DNA from: Thalassotalea sp. 273M-4
Lineage (GTDB): Bacteria > Pseudomonadota > Gammaproteobacteria > Enterobacterales > Alteromonadaceae
Length of the DNA stretch: 64,000 bases
Assembly: GCF_041410465.1 (NCBI RefSeq)
Contig: NZ_CP166961.1
Span: 992,001-1,056,000, forward strand
Direction of reading: 5' to 3'
This document shows, one piece after another, positions 18,958 to 26,975 of the stretch (the stretch's first letter is position 1; each line of letters begins with the position of its first letter). A program made the position numbers and the translations under genes. The notes under the pieces are model-generated. The model was not told where the DNA came from. It did not search any database and saw nothing but the letters and a program-made list of their open reading frames with translations.

Positions 18958-18989
18958 TTGCACTAGGTTATTTTTATAACTTAGTGCAA
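18958..18989. terminator. Strong hairpin after thyA
   Basis: TTGCACTAGGTTA pairs with TAACTTAGTGCAA (13 bp with one G-T pair) around a TTTTTA loop. No T run follows, so it may block exonucleases or act as a non-canonical terminator. It marks the left edge of the accessory stretch before rpsT. Confidence 0.5.
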
Positions 18990-19453
18990 CCAATCAAATC
19001 TCAAGATTTATCAATTCTTTAAAGACAATAATTGACTCTTTAATTCTTTTAGATGAGTTTGTCAGGGGAATTGATATAACAGCAACCGTAGTTAAAATCT
19101 CAAACGGTTACTAATATTTACTTATTAATGATAGAAAAGGGACATGTCATTTTGAGTAAGGAAACTTTACCTCATCACTTTGCACTTATGATAGTCATAA
19201 CCTTATTTACTAAAACTATTCAACACACTAGTTGCTATCCAAATAATATTTAATAAATTCTTAACCATGGCTTAGATTTAGAAATTAAAGAATTCTCTAG
19301 TAAAGTATAAGTGCTTATCTAGATAATAACGTTGGCTGATTTAAAGGATTTAATAAATATAAATCAGTCACTAGAAATGTACGTCTTAGCTTTTAAGCTA
19401 AGGTGTACAAATTTGAACACAACAAACATAATCGATATACGAAGATTATGTTT
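18990..19453. other. AT-rich gap between thyA and the GG-leader peptide gene
   Basis: No supported gene. A 41-codon reading frame at 19128-19253 (starting MIEKGHVILSKET) has an AAAAGGGA-like sequence inside it but no recognisable features. Base composition is clearly more AT-rich than in thyA, consistent with acquired DNA. Confidence 0.4.
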
Positions 19454-19657
19454 ATGAAAGAATTAAACCTCGATGAAGTACAAGCTGTTACTGGTGGGAT
19501 TTCTCAAGAAGGGGCTATAGGAACTAATATAAGCATTGTTGGAATTGGTGTCGCAATTGCTGTTGCAGGGTCAGCACCGGCTTGGTTTCCAATTACAATG
19601 ATCGGATTAAGCATTGTAACAACCAGTACTTATATATATAAAAGCCTTGCTTACTAA
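19454..19657 (+). CDS. Double-glycine-leader bacteriocin-like peptide (singleton)
   Basis: A 67-residue precursor from the ATG at 19454, preceded by GAAG at 9 bases; an ATG at 19448 is the alternative. The first 15 residues, MKELNLDEVQAVTGG, form a double-glycine leader of the kind cut by the C39 peptidase domain of bacteriocin ABC exporters. The 52-residue core is hydrophobic, Gly/Ala/Ile-rich (GIGVAIAVAGSA) and cysteine-free, with two potential membrane helices around a PAWFP kink. This fits an unmodified class II microcin or bacteriocin. No exporter is nearby; similar leaders occur at 51745 and 51911. A hairpin and a tiny membrane peptide gene follow. Activity and target are unknown. Confidence 0.68.
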   Translation: MKELNLDEVQAVTGGISQEGAIGTNISIVGIGVAIAVAGSAPAWFPITMIGLSIVTTSTYIYKSLAY

Positions 19658-19665
19658 TCATTTTT

Positions 19666-19689
19666 ATCAGGCTCTTTATAGAGCCTGAT
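19666..19689. terminator. Perfect hairpin between the peptide gene and the next small ORF
   Basis: ATCAGGCTCT-ttat-AGAGCCTGAT, a 10-bp perfect stem directly after the peptide gene. There is no T run, so it may reduce rather than stop transcription into the next gene, an arrangement that raises the peptide-to-immunity ratio in some bacteriocin operons. Confidence 0.55.
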
Positions 19690-19707
19690 GTTAATAGGAT
19701 TTTATCT

Positions 19708-19836
19708 ATGAAACATGAAAACTGGCGGAAACAGGGGCATTCAGCCTGGAAACGTAATAAAAACGCTAATTATTATCTCTTCACTATAAGTCTTACTATC
19801 GCCATTGGGATTTCTATTTGTCTTATTTTATTTTAA
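19708..19836 (+). CDS. 42-residue membrane peptide, possible immunity protein
   Basis: The ATG at 19708 opens 42 codons. A basic, Trp/His-containing N-terminus (MKHENWRKQGHSAWKRNKN) precedes one membrane helix (about residues 22-42, ending ISICLILF). TAGGAT at 8 bases before the start is an acceptable ribosome-binding site. It lies 50 bases after the double-glycine peptide gene. A single-helix basic peptide next to a bacteriocin gene could give self-immunity, but this is inference from position and shape only. Confidence 0.45.
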   Translation: MKHENWRKQGHSAWKRNKNANYYLFTISLTIAIGISICLILF

Positions 19837-19885
19837 ATAATAGAATTTTAGTATTGCCTTGGTTGTGAAAGTTCAGAATCAAAGT

Positions 19886-19933
19886 TAGTTTAATTAAGTT
19901 TAGTTTAATTAAGTTTAGTTTAATTAAGTTTAG
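19886..19933 (+). repeat. 15-bp tandem repeat, about 3.2 copies
   Basis: The unit TAGTTTAATTAAGTT is repeated exactly three times from 19886 to 19930 with a partial fourth. Each unit contains the palindrome TTAATTAA. It lies in non-coding DNA 50 bases after the small membrane peptide gene. Confidence 0.85.
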
Positions 19934-20463
19934 ACAATATTATAGCCCACAAAAATTTTTAGCTGGCCCTATGCTCATTCATCTGATTTTTATCGGTGGC
20001 TAGTGCCTGTTTTTGTTAATTTGCTAGCACCAATAATAGATGTTTTACCGCCACTTTAGTTTGCGGTGCCAATAAATGTGAAAATTTAACATGTCACGGT
20101 TTGTTGCATCGAATTTACTGAGTTTTATGAATTAATCGACAATTTCAACAAGAAGAATTAGTTCGGTTGTTACTTATGATATAACTCAAGTAACGTAATA
20201 TTTTAAGGCTGGCAAAGAGAAAAAATAGGTTAAACGATAAAACATTACGAACTAAATTCAACTGCAGCGTAACTCAATATCTCCATAAGTAATAACTATT
20301 TATACTGAATATCTTATAGTATCTTAAAAATAAGCTTTATGTGCTGAGGCTTTTGCTTTAATCTAAAAATCTAAATATTAGTTAATTAGATGTAGTTTTA
20401 ATTGATTTTGTTCGTGGTAAAGATTCTAGTTTAACCAATGTTCAATATAATAAAGAGAGCTAA
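19934..20463. other. Non-coding AT-rich stretch before the gtr cluster
   Basis: About 530 bases with no supported reading frame. The sequence just before the glycosyltransferase gene (AAAGAGAGCTAAATG) supplies its ribosome-binding site. No hairpin or promoter stands out. The low GC matches the gtr genes that follow. Confidence 0.4.
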
Positions 20464-21396
20464 ATGAACAGTCGCCCTTTTCTTTCAATTGTAATCCCTG
20501 TTTTTAATGAGTATTCGAATATTGATAGATTACTCAGATGTTTGAGTGAAAACGTCGGATCTTTAAACGTTTCATTTGAAGTCATTCTAGTGGACGATGG
20601 TAGTACTGATGATACTTGGGGATTAATTAAAAAACTGGGGAAAGAATATAAGTTTTTAAATGGGTTTAAACTTGCTAGAAATTTTGGTCACCAACACGCT
20701 CTTTTAGCCGGATTGTCAATGGCTAAAGGGCAAGCCATCATATCGATGGATGGGGATTTGCAACACCCACCAAGCTTAATAAAAGATCTTTTGCATGAGC
20801 ACAAAGAAGGAGCATTAATAGTAAATACTCAACGTGATGATATTGAAGTTTCACCTGTTTTCAAACGTTACACTTCGTCTCTATTTTATCGTGTTTTTTC
20901 GTTTTTTACTGATGTTGAAATGAATCATGGAACATCTGATTTTCGCTTACTTGATCGTAAAGTATTAGACGAATTATTGAAATTAAAAGATGTAGACTTG
21001 TTTCTTCGTGGTGCCGTAGAGTGGTTAGGCTATAAGTCTACTACTATTCCATATAAAGCTGAAAAACGTTTTTCTGGCGACTCTAAATATACTCTAATGA
21101 AAATGATAAATTTTGCGAAAGGGTCGATAATATCATTCTCAACAAAGCCATTAATTATCGGAATTGGTTTAGGTGTTATAACCAGTTTATTGGCATTTTT
21201 CGAACTTATATATGTTCTTATTCAGACGTTTAGAGGTGAAGTAGTTCCTGGTTGGGCCTCTACAGTAGGGATAATTTCTTTTCTATTTGGTATCTTATTT
21301 ATTATTCTAGGGATTATTGGGGCTTATATAGCTAGAATACATATTTCATTACAAAATAGACCTAGGTACTTAATCCAAGATGACACCGAAAGCTAA
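20464..21396 (+). CDS. GtrB-type family 2 polyprenyl-phosphate glycosyltransferase
   Basis: A 310-residue GT2 enzyme of the bactoprenol glucosyltransferase/dolichol-phosphate-mannose synthase group. The catalytic domain has VIPVFNEYSN, LVDDGSTDDTW, the metal-binding SMDGDLQHPP and GTSDFRLLDRK. Two C-terminal membrane helices (about 228-255 and 264-290) follow, the GtrB/ArnC layout. It should attach a sugar to undecaprenyl phosphate on the cytoplasmic face. It overlaps the GtrA gene by 17 bases and starts a three-gene unit of low GC inserted between thyA and rpsT. Confidence 0.88.
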   Translation: MNSRPFLSIVIPVFNEYSNIDRLLRCLSENVGSLNVSFEVILVDDGSTDDTWGLIKKLGKEYKFLNGFKLARNFGHQHALLAGLSMAKGQAIISMDGDLQHPPSLIKDLLHEHKEGALIVNTQRDDIEVSPVFKRYTSSLFYRVFSFFTDVEMNHGTSDFRLLDRKVLDELLKLKDVDLFLRGAVEWLGYKSTTIPYKAEKRFSGDSKYTLMKMINFAKGSIISFSTKPLIIGIGLGVITSLLAFFELIYVLIQTFRGEVVPGWASTVGIISFLFGILFIILGIIGAYIARIHISLQNRPRYLIQDDTES

Positions 21397-21784
21397 GATT
21401 TTTTTTCTTTTAAAAGATGATAAATTATCCAAGTTCTTTATTGTTGGCTTAAGTAATACATTAATTAGTTATATTAGCTTTTTATTTTTTTTTAGTCTGC
21501 TTGGGCTTCCTGTTTTCATCTCTCAGTTATTTTCTTACAGCATTGGTATTGGTTGGAGTTATGCTTGGAATAATGCTTGGACATTTAAAAGTCAGAAAAA
21601 AATTAGGTTGACTTTGTTTCTTTTTATATTTTGCCAAATTCTATTGATGATTTTAAGTGCATTATTGCTCCATATTTTAAACTTTTATTTTCAATCCTAT
21701 ATTAGCTTGTTGTGGCTTACCGTAATGGCTTTTATCACTGTGCTAAATTTTACCATCAACAAATTCTGGATATTCAATAAATGA
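21380..21784 (+). CDS. GtrA family flippase-like membrane protein
   Basis: A 134-residue protein with four membrane helices in the GtrA arrangement. Visible family blocks are FIVGLSNTLISYISF at the start, YSIGIGWSYAWNNAWTFK in the middle and TVLNFTINKFWIF at the end. GtrA is thought to flip the undecaprenyl-phosphate-linked sugar made by GtrB to the periplasmic side. The start overlaps the upstream gene and its stop overlaps the next start (ATGA), indicating translational coupling. Confidence 0.88.
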   Translation: MTPKAKIFFLLKDDKLSKFFIVGLSNTLISYISFLFFFSLLGLPVFISQLFSYSIGIGWSYAWNNAWTFKSQKKIRLTLFLFIFCQILLMILSALLLHILNFYFQSYISLLWLTVMAFITVLNFTINKFWIFNK

Positions 21785-23496
21785 TGAAGTTTTCATGGTG
21801 GGGTGTAATCCTAGCAATACTTACCCTTTTCGTAGCTTTATCTTTTGGCTTTACATATGGCGAGAGTAATCAAAATACATATTTAATTAACGCTTTACAA
21901 ATTATCGATCCAAGTTTATTTGTAAATGATTGGTTTGCTAGCAAAACTGTACATTATCACGACTTATTTCATTTAATTATATTGATATTCAATTTTTCTA
22001 AGATCCCACTTAATTGGGGGACTGCTGTTCTTGAAGTTATTACCAAAATTATTTCTATCTATGTAATATACATGTTAATTAGAAGCCTCACACCAAGATA
22101 CGCAAACTATGTATTTCTTTTTGTTTTGACTGTTATATTAATAGATCGAACCCAAAGTGTCGGGCATAGTTATATATATTCCAGTATTTTTCAGCCATCT
22201 TCAATTGGCAGTTTATTTACAATCCTAGGTCTTTTTTTCTTTACAAGACAGAATTACTTTTATTCGGGGGCTTGCCTTGCTTTTGGGGGGCTCTTTCATA
22301 TTAATTTTTTACTCATTGCCTTTGTATACCTAGGAGTGGCCCATTTAGTTTTAGGTAGAGAGAACTTCTTTAATCGATGTATCCTTCAATTCAGCCTAAT
22401 GTTAATGGTTTTTCTTTGGAAGCTCCCATTTTTAATGAGCATGATAGATTCTCAGTATGCTGATAAAGCTGGTGATATATTTTTATTTATTCGTTCTCCT
22501 CATCACTATAATCCGAGTCATTATTCTATGGACTTTTTGAAATTATTGGGGTGGGGGGCTATAGGTTTTTCAGGCTTACTTATTATTGACAAAAAGTCCT
22601 TAATAAACATGAGAATATTCGCTTTATATTGGGGGCTAACATTAACACTTTTCTTTTCATATATATTTACGGCAATAGTATTTACACCTGTTATATCTAA
22701 ATTGTTCTTTTGGCGAATAGCACCCTTTTGGGAATTACTTTCTCTGATTATTTTCTTATCAGCATTCTTTGAGGTAGCACTTTCCCAAAACCTACTACAC
22801 AAAGGCAATAGAAGGTTACTCTATTGTGCTGGCCTTTTTTATCTTGGTTGCATTTTATATTTTAGGCATATGTTATATTTTCAAGACATTTACATAGCTA
22901 AGGTGCTTGTTTTGTTACTTTTTATAATGCCAGTGTCGATTTTATTCGTTTATAACCTTTTTGAGGTAAAAGCCAGTCGGGGCTACAAAGGCAAACTCAT
23001 ATTGTTAAGTAGTGTTCTATCTATTTTAGTGGCAAGTATAAATACAATAAATAAAGAAAAAAATAATTCTCTTAAGTTTTCACTTAAACCTCTGCAATCC
23101 GAAGAGATTGAACTGTATGATTGGATCTCGCTTACTTCTATTGATAGCGTTTTTCTAACCCCCCCACAAATGTACAAATTTAGATTTTGGTCGAGACGAG
23201 CTATCATTGTCGATTGGAAATCAACCCCTATAGATCCTAACGGGGTGGTTGAATGGTATTCAAGGATGGAAGATGTTTCTGGAATAAAGGGAGTTAAAAC
23301 TCGTGTAGATGCAACCACTGGATTTAATTCTATGACAGAAGAGAGAATTAAACAGCTAAAAAATAAATATCACTTTAATTATCTGGTAATGTTAAATAAG
23401 GAACATAAATTAACTCAAAAACAGAATAACGACAAACTTCCTTTTCCTGTCGTCTTCACTAATAACAAATTTAGCGTATATTTGATTAATGTATAA
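21781..23496 (+). CDS. Multi-pass membrane protein, probable GT-C-fold glycosyltransferase
   Basis: A 571-residue protein with about ten membrane helices and a C-terminal soluble domain (from about residue 430). In gtr clusters the third gene is the strain-specific transferase that moves the sugar from the lipid carrier onto O-antigen or another surface polymer; position and topology suggest that role. The early loop NDWFASKTVHYHDLFHL has acidic and His residues resembling GT-C catalytic loops, and IRSPHHYNPSHYS recalls the DUF6798 group (from memory). The C-terminal part (DWISLTSIDSVFLTPPQMYKF) is typical of membrane glycosyltransferases. Substrate unknown. The end of the AT-rich insert lies just downstream. 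Confidence 0.6.
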   Translation: MMKFSWWGVILAILTLFVALSFGFTYGESNQNTYLINALQIIDPSLFVNDWFASKTVHYHDLFHLIILIFNFSKIPLNWGTAVLEVITKIISIYVIYMLIRSLTPRYANYVFLFVLTVILIDRTQSVGHSYIYSSIFQPSSIGSLFTILGLFFFTRQNYFYSGACLAFGGLFHINFLLIAFVYLGVAHLVLGRENFFNRCILQFSLMLMVFLWKLPFLMSMIDSQYADKAGDIFLFIRSPHHYNPSHYSMDFLKLLGWGAIGFSGLLIIDKKSLINMRIFALYWGLTLTLFFSYIFTAIVFTPVISKLFFWRIAPFWELLSLIIFLSAFFEVALSQNLLHKGNRRLLYCAGLFYLGCILYFRHMLYFQDIYIAKVLVLLLFIMPVSILFVYNLFEVKASRGYKGKLILLSSVLSILVASINTINKEKNNSLKFSLKPLQSEEIELYDWISLTSIDSVFLTPPQMYKFRFWSRRAIIVDWKSTPIDPNGVVEWYSRMEDVSGIKGVKTRVDATTGFNSMTEERIKQLKNKYHFNYLVMLNKEHKLTQKQNNDKLPFPVVFTNNKFSVYLINV

Positions 23497-23573
23497 TTTT
23501 TAGTTGACACAATATCACTCGAATTGAGTATCAGTGAGCATTATCTAGTTTGAGAAGATAAAACTAAAGATAT

Positions 23574-23602
23574 AAAAAAACCGGCCTAAGCCGGTTTTTT
23601 TT
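23574..23602. terminator. Bidirectional terminator between the gtr cluster and rpsT
   Basis: AAAAAAACCGGC-ctaa-GCCGGTTTTTTTT: a short GC-rich stem flanked by A and T runs. It ends rpsT leftward and the gtr unit rightward. Confidence 0.88.
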
Positions 23603-23620
23603 ATGCGAATCAAAACAAAA

Positions 23621-23881
23621 TTAAAGAGCTTTGATTTTAGCATTCAAGCGGCTCTTAGCACGAGCAGCTTTGTTTTTGTGAATTAAACCTTTACTTGCGT
23701 AACGGTCTAAAATTGGAGCAGCAACAGCAAACTCTTGTGTTGCAGCTTCTTTGTTACCAGCTTCTAGAGCAGCGTAAACTTTTTTCAAGTAAGTGCGCAT
23801 CATTGAGCGACGACTTGCATTGTGTTGGCGACGCTTCTCAGATTGGATAGCGCGCTTCTTAGCAGACTTAGAGTTAGCCAA
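23621..23881 (-). CDS. rpsT: 30S ribosomal protein S20
   Basis: An 86-residue, highly basic protein that binds 16S rRNA. The opening [21 protein letters not shown] and the block [17 protein letters not shown] are diagnostic of S20, as is the C-terminal [24 protein letters not shown] precedes the ATG. It is divergent from murJ, the usual gammaproteobacterial arrangement. Confidence 0.97.
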   Translation of the reverse strand: MANSKSAKKRAIQSEKRRQHNASRRSMMRTYLKKVYAALEAGNKEAATQEFAVAAPILDRYASKGLIHKNKAARAKSRLNAKIKAL

Positions 23882-24243
23882 GGTGAACTCCTAAAAATTT
23901 AATAAATATAGCCATAATTTAAGGCGGTGAAATATGCCTGTTTTTTGATGTTTTGTCAAACACTTTATCGATTAATCATACGATTGATGGATACTTCAAG
24001 AGAAATCCACAGACATTATCTGTAAACAGGCGTCGTTATCAGGGGGGGATGATACCATTAAAAAGGGGCTTGGGTACATCATCAATCCACATTTTCTGTA
24101 TGTATTTGTAAAGAAATGAACAAACATAGGCCGGAAATCTCATATTAATGGCAGATTAGATGTACACAGATTTAAAAATACCCTTACAATAGAGCATTAT
24201 AATAACTTAGCCGTAAGCGCATTTTTAAACAGGAGCTTCAGTC
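23882..24243. other. Divergent promoter region rpsT/murJ
   Basis: A 362-base spacer with no reading frame of note. It must hold the leftward rpsT promoter and the rightward murJ promoter. A run of G (CAGGGGGGGATG near 24040) is unusual but not interpretable. AGGAG at 24232-24236 is the murJ ribosome-binding site. Confidence 0.4.
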
Positions 24244-25809
24244 TTGAGCAGAAAATTGCTTAAATCAGGGATGATCGTCAGTTTTATGACTTTGGTATCT
24301 CGAGTCCTCGGATTGGTTCGCGATATTGTGATAGCTGACAAAATTGGTACCAATGCCGGTGCTGATGTTTTTTTCTTCGCAAATAAAATCCCAAACTTTT
24401 TACGTCGATTGTTCGCAGAAGGGGCTTTTGCCCAAGCTTTCGTTCCTGTCTTAAGTGAGTATCAAGAAAAAGATGCGCAAGATGGTACGCACCATACTCA
24501 AGAGCTGATAGCGAAAGTCAGTGGGACTTTAGGGGTTATCGTTAGTTTAGTTACTGCCATTGGGGTGATCGCTTCGCCTGTTTTTGTTGCTCTATTTGGT
24601 TTTGGCTGGTTTTTAGATTGGTTTAATGATGGGCAAAGCTCGGACAAATTTGAACTTGCTTCCATACTATTAAAAATTACCTTTCCCTATTTGTGGTTTA
24701 TTAGTTTAACTGCGTTGTCCGGTGCAATATTAAATACTTTAGGTAAGTTTGGGGCGGCGGCGTTTACCCCTGTGTTGCTAAATGTGTGCATTATAGGTGC
24801 CGCTATTTATGCCTCACCAATGTTTGAACAGCCTGCTTTTGCGTTAGCTTGGGGCGTGTTTTTTGGTGGCTTGACGCAGTTTTTATTTCAAATTCCTTTT
24901 TTAATTAAGGCTGGGGCGTTGGTGAAACCAAGTTGGGGATGGCAACACAGCGGGGTAAAAAAAATCCGCAAATTGTTACTGCCTGCTTTATTTGGCGTGT
25001 CGGTGACCCAAATTAATTTACTATTAGACACTTTAATTGCCAGTTTCTTAGTGACAGGTTCAATCAGTTGGTTATATTACGCCGATCGTTTACTTGAATT
25101 CCCACTAGGTTTATTTGGTATTGGTATTGCTACGGTTATTTTGCCAAGTTTGGCAAGGCTGCACACCAAGCAAAATGCCGTGGAGTTTTCTGCCACATTA
25201 AATTGGGCGATAAAGGTGATTAGCTTGTTAGGTTGGCCAGCAATGGCTGGGCTGATGGTGTTGGCGCAACCGATTATTATTGTGCTGTTTATGCGAGGTG
25301 AGTTTACCCATATTGATGTAACCCAAGTTTCATACGCATTGTTTGCTTATTTATCGGGGCTGTTAAGTTTTATGGTCATAAAAGTGTTAGCACCTGGTTA
25401 TTATGCCCGCCAAGATACCAAAACTCCGGTCGTTATAGGGGTTAAAGCGATGATTGCCAATATGGCGTTTAACCTTTGTTTAGCCCCATTTTTAGGCTAC
25501 ATTGGTTTGGCAATGGCAACAGCCTTATCTGCCACCCTTAATGCGGTATTATTGTATCGTGGGTTAAAATCTCTCGGCGTTTATCACTTAGATAAGAGCA
25601 CCAAAATTACGGTCTTTAAATTAATACTGTCATCAGCAATCATGGCGATGGCGCTATATTATTTTTCACCACCGTTTGCACAGTGGTTATTGTTTAGTAG
25701 CATGGAAAAAATATGGATGCTAAGCAAACTGATTATTATCGGTGCAATTGGCTATTTTATCAGTGTGTTGCTCTTTGGCGTTAGGGTAAAAGACTTTACA
25801 GTAAAATAA
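24244..25809 (+). CDS. murJ: Lipid II flippase MurJ
   Basis: A 521-residue protein of the MOP superfamily with about 14 membrane helices; it moves lipid II across the inner membrane for peptidoglycan synthesis. TTG start after AGGAG. Family signatures: SGMIVSFMTLVSRVLGLVRDI, DVFFFANKIPNFLRRLFAEGAFAQAFVPVL, and YYADRLLEFPLGLFGIGIATVILPSLARLH. It is the first gene of the murJ-ribF-ileS-lspA-fkpB-ispH block, separated from ribF by about 210 bases that probably carry another promoter. Confidence 0.95.
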   Translation: MSRKLLKSGMIVSFMTLVSRVLGLVRDIVIADKIGTNAGADVFFFANKIPNFLRRLFAEGAFAQAFVPVLSEYQEKDAQDGTHHTQELIAKVSGTLGVIVSLVTAIGVIASPVFVALFGFGWFLDWFNDGQSSDKFELASILLKITFPYLWFISLTALSGAILNTLGKFGAAAFTPVLLNVCIIGAAIYASPMFEQPAFALAWGVFFGGLTQFLFQIPFLIKAGALVKPSWGWQHSGVKKIRKLLLPALFGVSVTQINLLLDTLIASFLVTGSISWLYYADRLLEFPLGLFGIGIATVILPSLARLHTKQNAVEFSATLNWAIKVISLLGWPAMAGLMVLAQPIIIVLFMRGEFTHIDVTQVSYALFAYLSGLLSFMVIKVLAPGYYARQDTKTPVVIGVKAMIANMAFNLCLAPFLGYIGLAMATALSATLNAVLLYRGLKSLGVYHLDKSTKITVFKLILSSAIMAMALYYFSPPFAQWLLFSSMEKIWMLSKLIIIGAIGYFISVLLFGVRVKDFTVK

Positions 25810-26021
25810 GGTTTAAAGGCATAATTTTGTTGGGGTTGGTGAAATAAACAGCAATTACCACTGATCTTACGTTATTGTGCTGATTATTCGAGCTCACTAA
25901 GATATAATTCGTCGGTTTTTATGGTGAAATACCCCATTTATTTATATCAAGGGTTAAAATTTAACATCAGAGGATAAAAACGCTTCGATATGGATCTTAG
26001 CTACGGGATAAATAAAGGTTG

Positions 26022-26960
26022 ATGGAACTAGTGCGAGGAATACACAATATACGTGATGTACATCGAGGTTGTGTATTAACAATTGGCAATTTTGATGGTG
26101 TTCATTTAGGGCATCAGCGGGTCATTTCTGCGTTGGTTGAAAAAGCAACACGGTTAAACTTGATACCTGCCGTTATGGTGTTTGAACCACAACCTCAAGA
26201 ATTGTTTAACCCGCAAATGGCACCAGCAAGATTAACCCGTTTACGCGATAAATATCGCTTATTACAAGAATTAGGCGTAAAACGTTTAATCTGTGTAAAT
26301 TTCAACCATAAGTTTGCCAGTCAAAGTGCAGAATACTTTGTTGAGCATTTGTTAGTTGAAAAGCTAGGTATAAAACATTTGATCATTGGTGATGATTTTC
26401 ATTTTGGAAAAAATCGTCAAGGTGATTTTTCAATGTTAGTAAAAGAAGGTCAGCGTCTGGGCTTTGGGGTAAATGATACCGCTAGCTACATGGTACAAGA
26501 CTGTCGAATTTCCAGTACTGAAATTCGTAAAGCACTACAACAAGACCATATCGCTGAAGCCGAGCGTATGTTGGGGCGTCAGTATAGTATTTCTGGTCGA
26601 GTAGTGCACGGTGATAAACAGGGGCGAAACCTTGGTTTTCCCACCGCAAACGTATTATTAAAACGTTGTGTTTCTCCAGTAAAAGGGGTTTATGTTGTTC
26701 AAGCCAAGCTGGCAAACAATATGTATTATGGCGTAGCTAATATTGGCTCTCGTCCTACCATTAATGGGGTAAGGCAACAATTGGAAGTGCATTTGTTTAA
26801 CTTCCAAAAAGAAATTTATGGTCAGCAAATTGATGTAACCTTGTTGCATAAGTTGCGTGAAGAGCGTCGATTTGACTCTTTAGCTGCGCTGACCGAACAA
26901 ATTGCGAAAGATAGTGAACAGGCTCGCCAATATGTGCAGGCCTTAATTAACCGAAATTAA
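26022..26960 (+). CDS. ribF: Bifunctional riboflavin kinase/FAD synthetase
   Basis: About 312 residues. The ATG at 26022 gives MELVRGIHNIRD, matching the family N-terminus; a TTG one codon earlier is possible. The N-terminal adenylyltransferase domain has TIGNFDGVHLGHQ and the ISSTEIRKAL block; the C-terminal flavokinase domain has GFPTANV, KGVYVV and the LRxERRFDS segment. It makes FMN and FAD from riboflavin supplied in part by RibH in this window. ileS follows after 15 bases. Confidence 0.95.
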   Translation: MELVRGIHNIRDVHRGCVLTIGNFDGVHLGHQRVISALVEKATRLNLIPAVMVFEPQPQELFNPQMAPARLTRLRDKYRLLQELGVKRLICVNFNHKFASQSAEYFVEHLLVEKLGIKHLIIGDDFHFGKNRQGDFSMLVKEGQRLGFGVNDTASYMVQDCRISSTEIRKALQQDHIAEAERMLGRQYSISGRVVHGDKQGRNLGFPTANVLLKRCVSPVKGVYVVQAKLANNMYYGVANIGSRPTINGVRQQLEVHLFNFQKEIYGQQIDVTLLHKLREERRFDSLAALTEQIAKDSEQARQYVQALINRN

Positions 26961-26975
26961 CGGATAAATGATTCA

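Noticed and set aside
19128..19253. 41-codon ORF upstream of the singleton GG-leader peptide
   Set aside because: No leader motif, no membrane pattern and no good start signal; kept only as a note for the gap.
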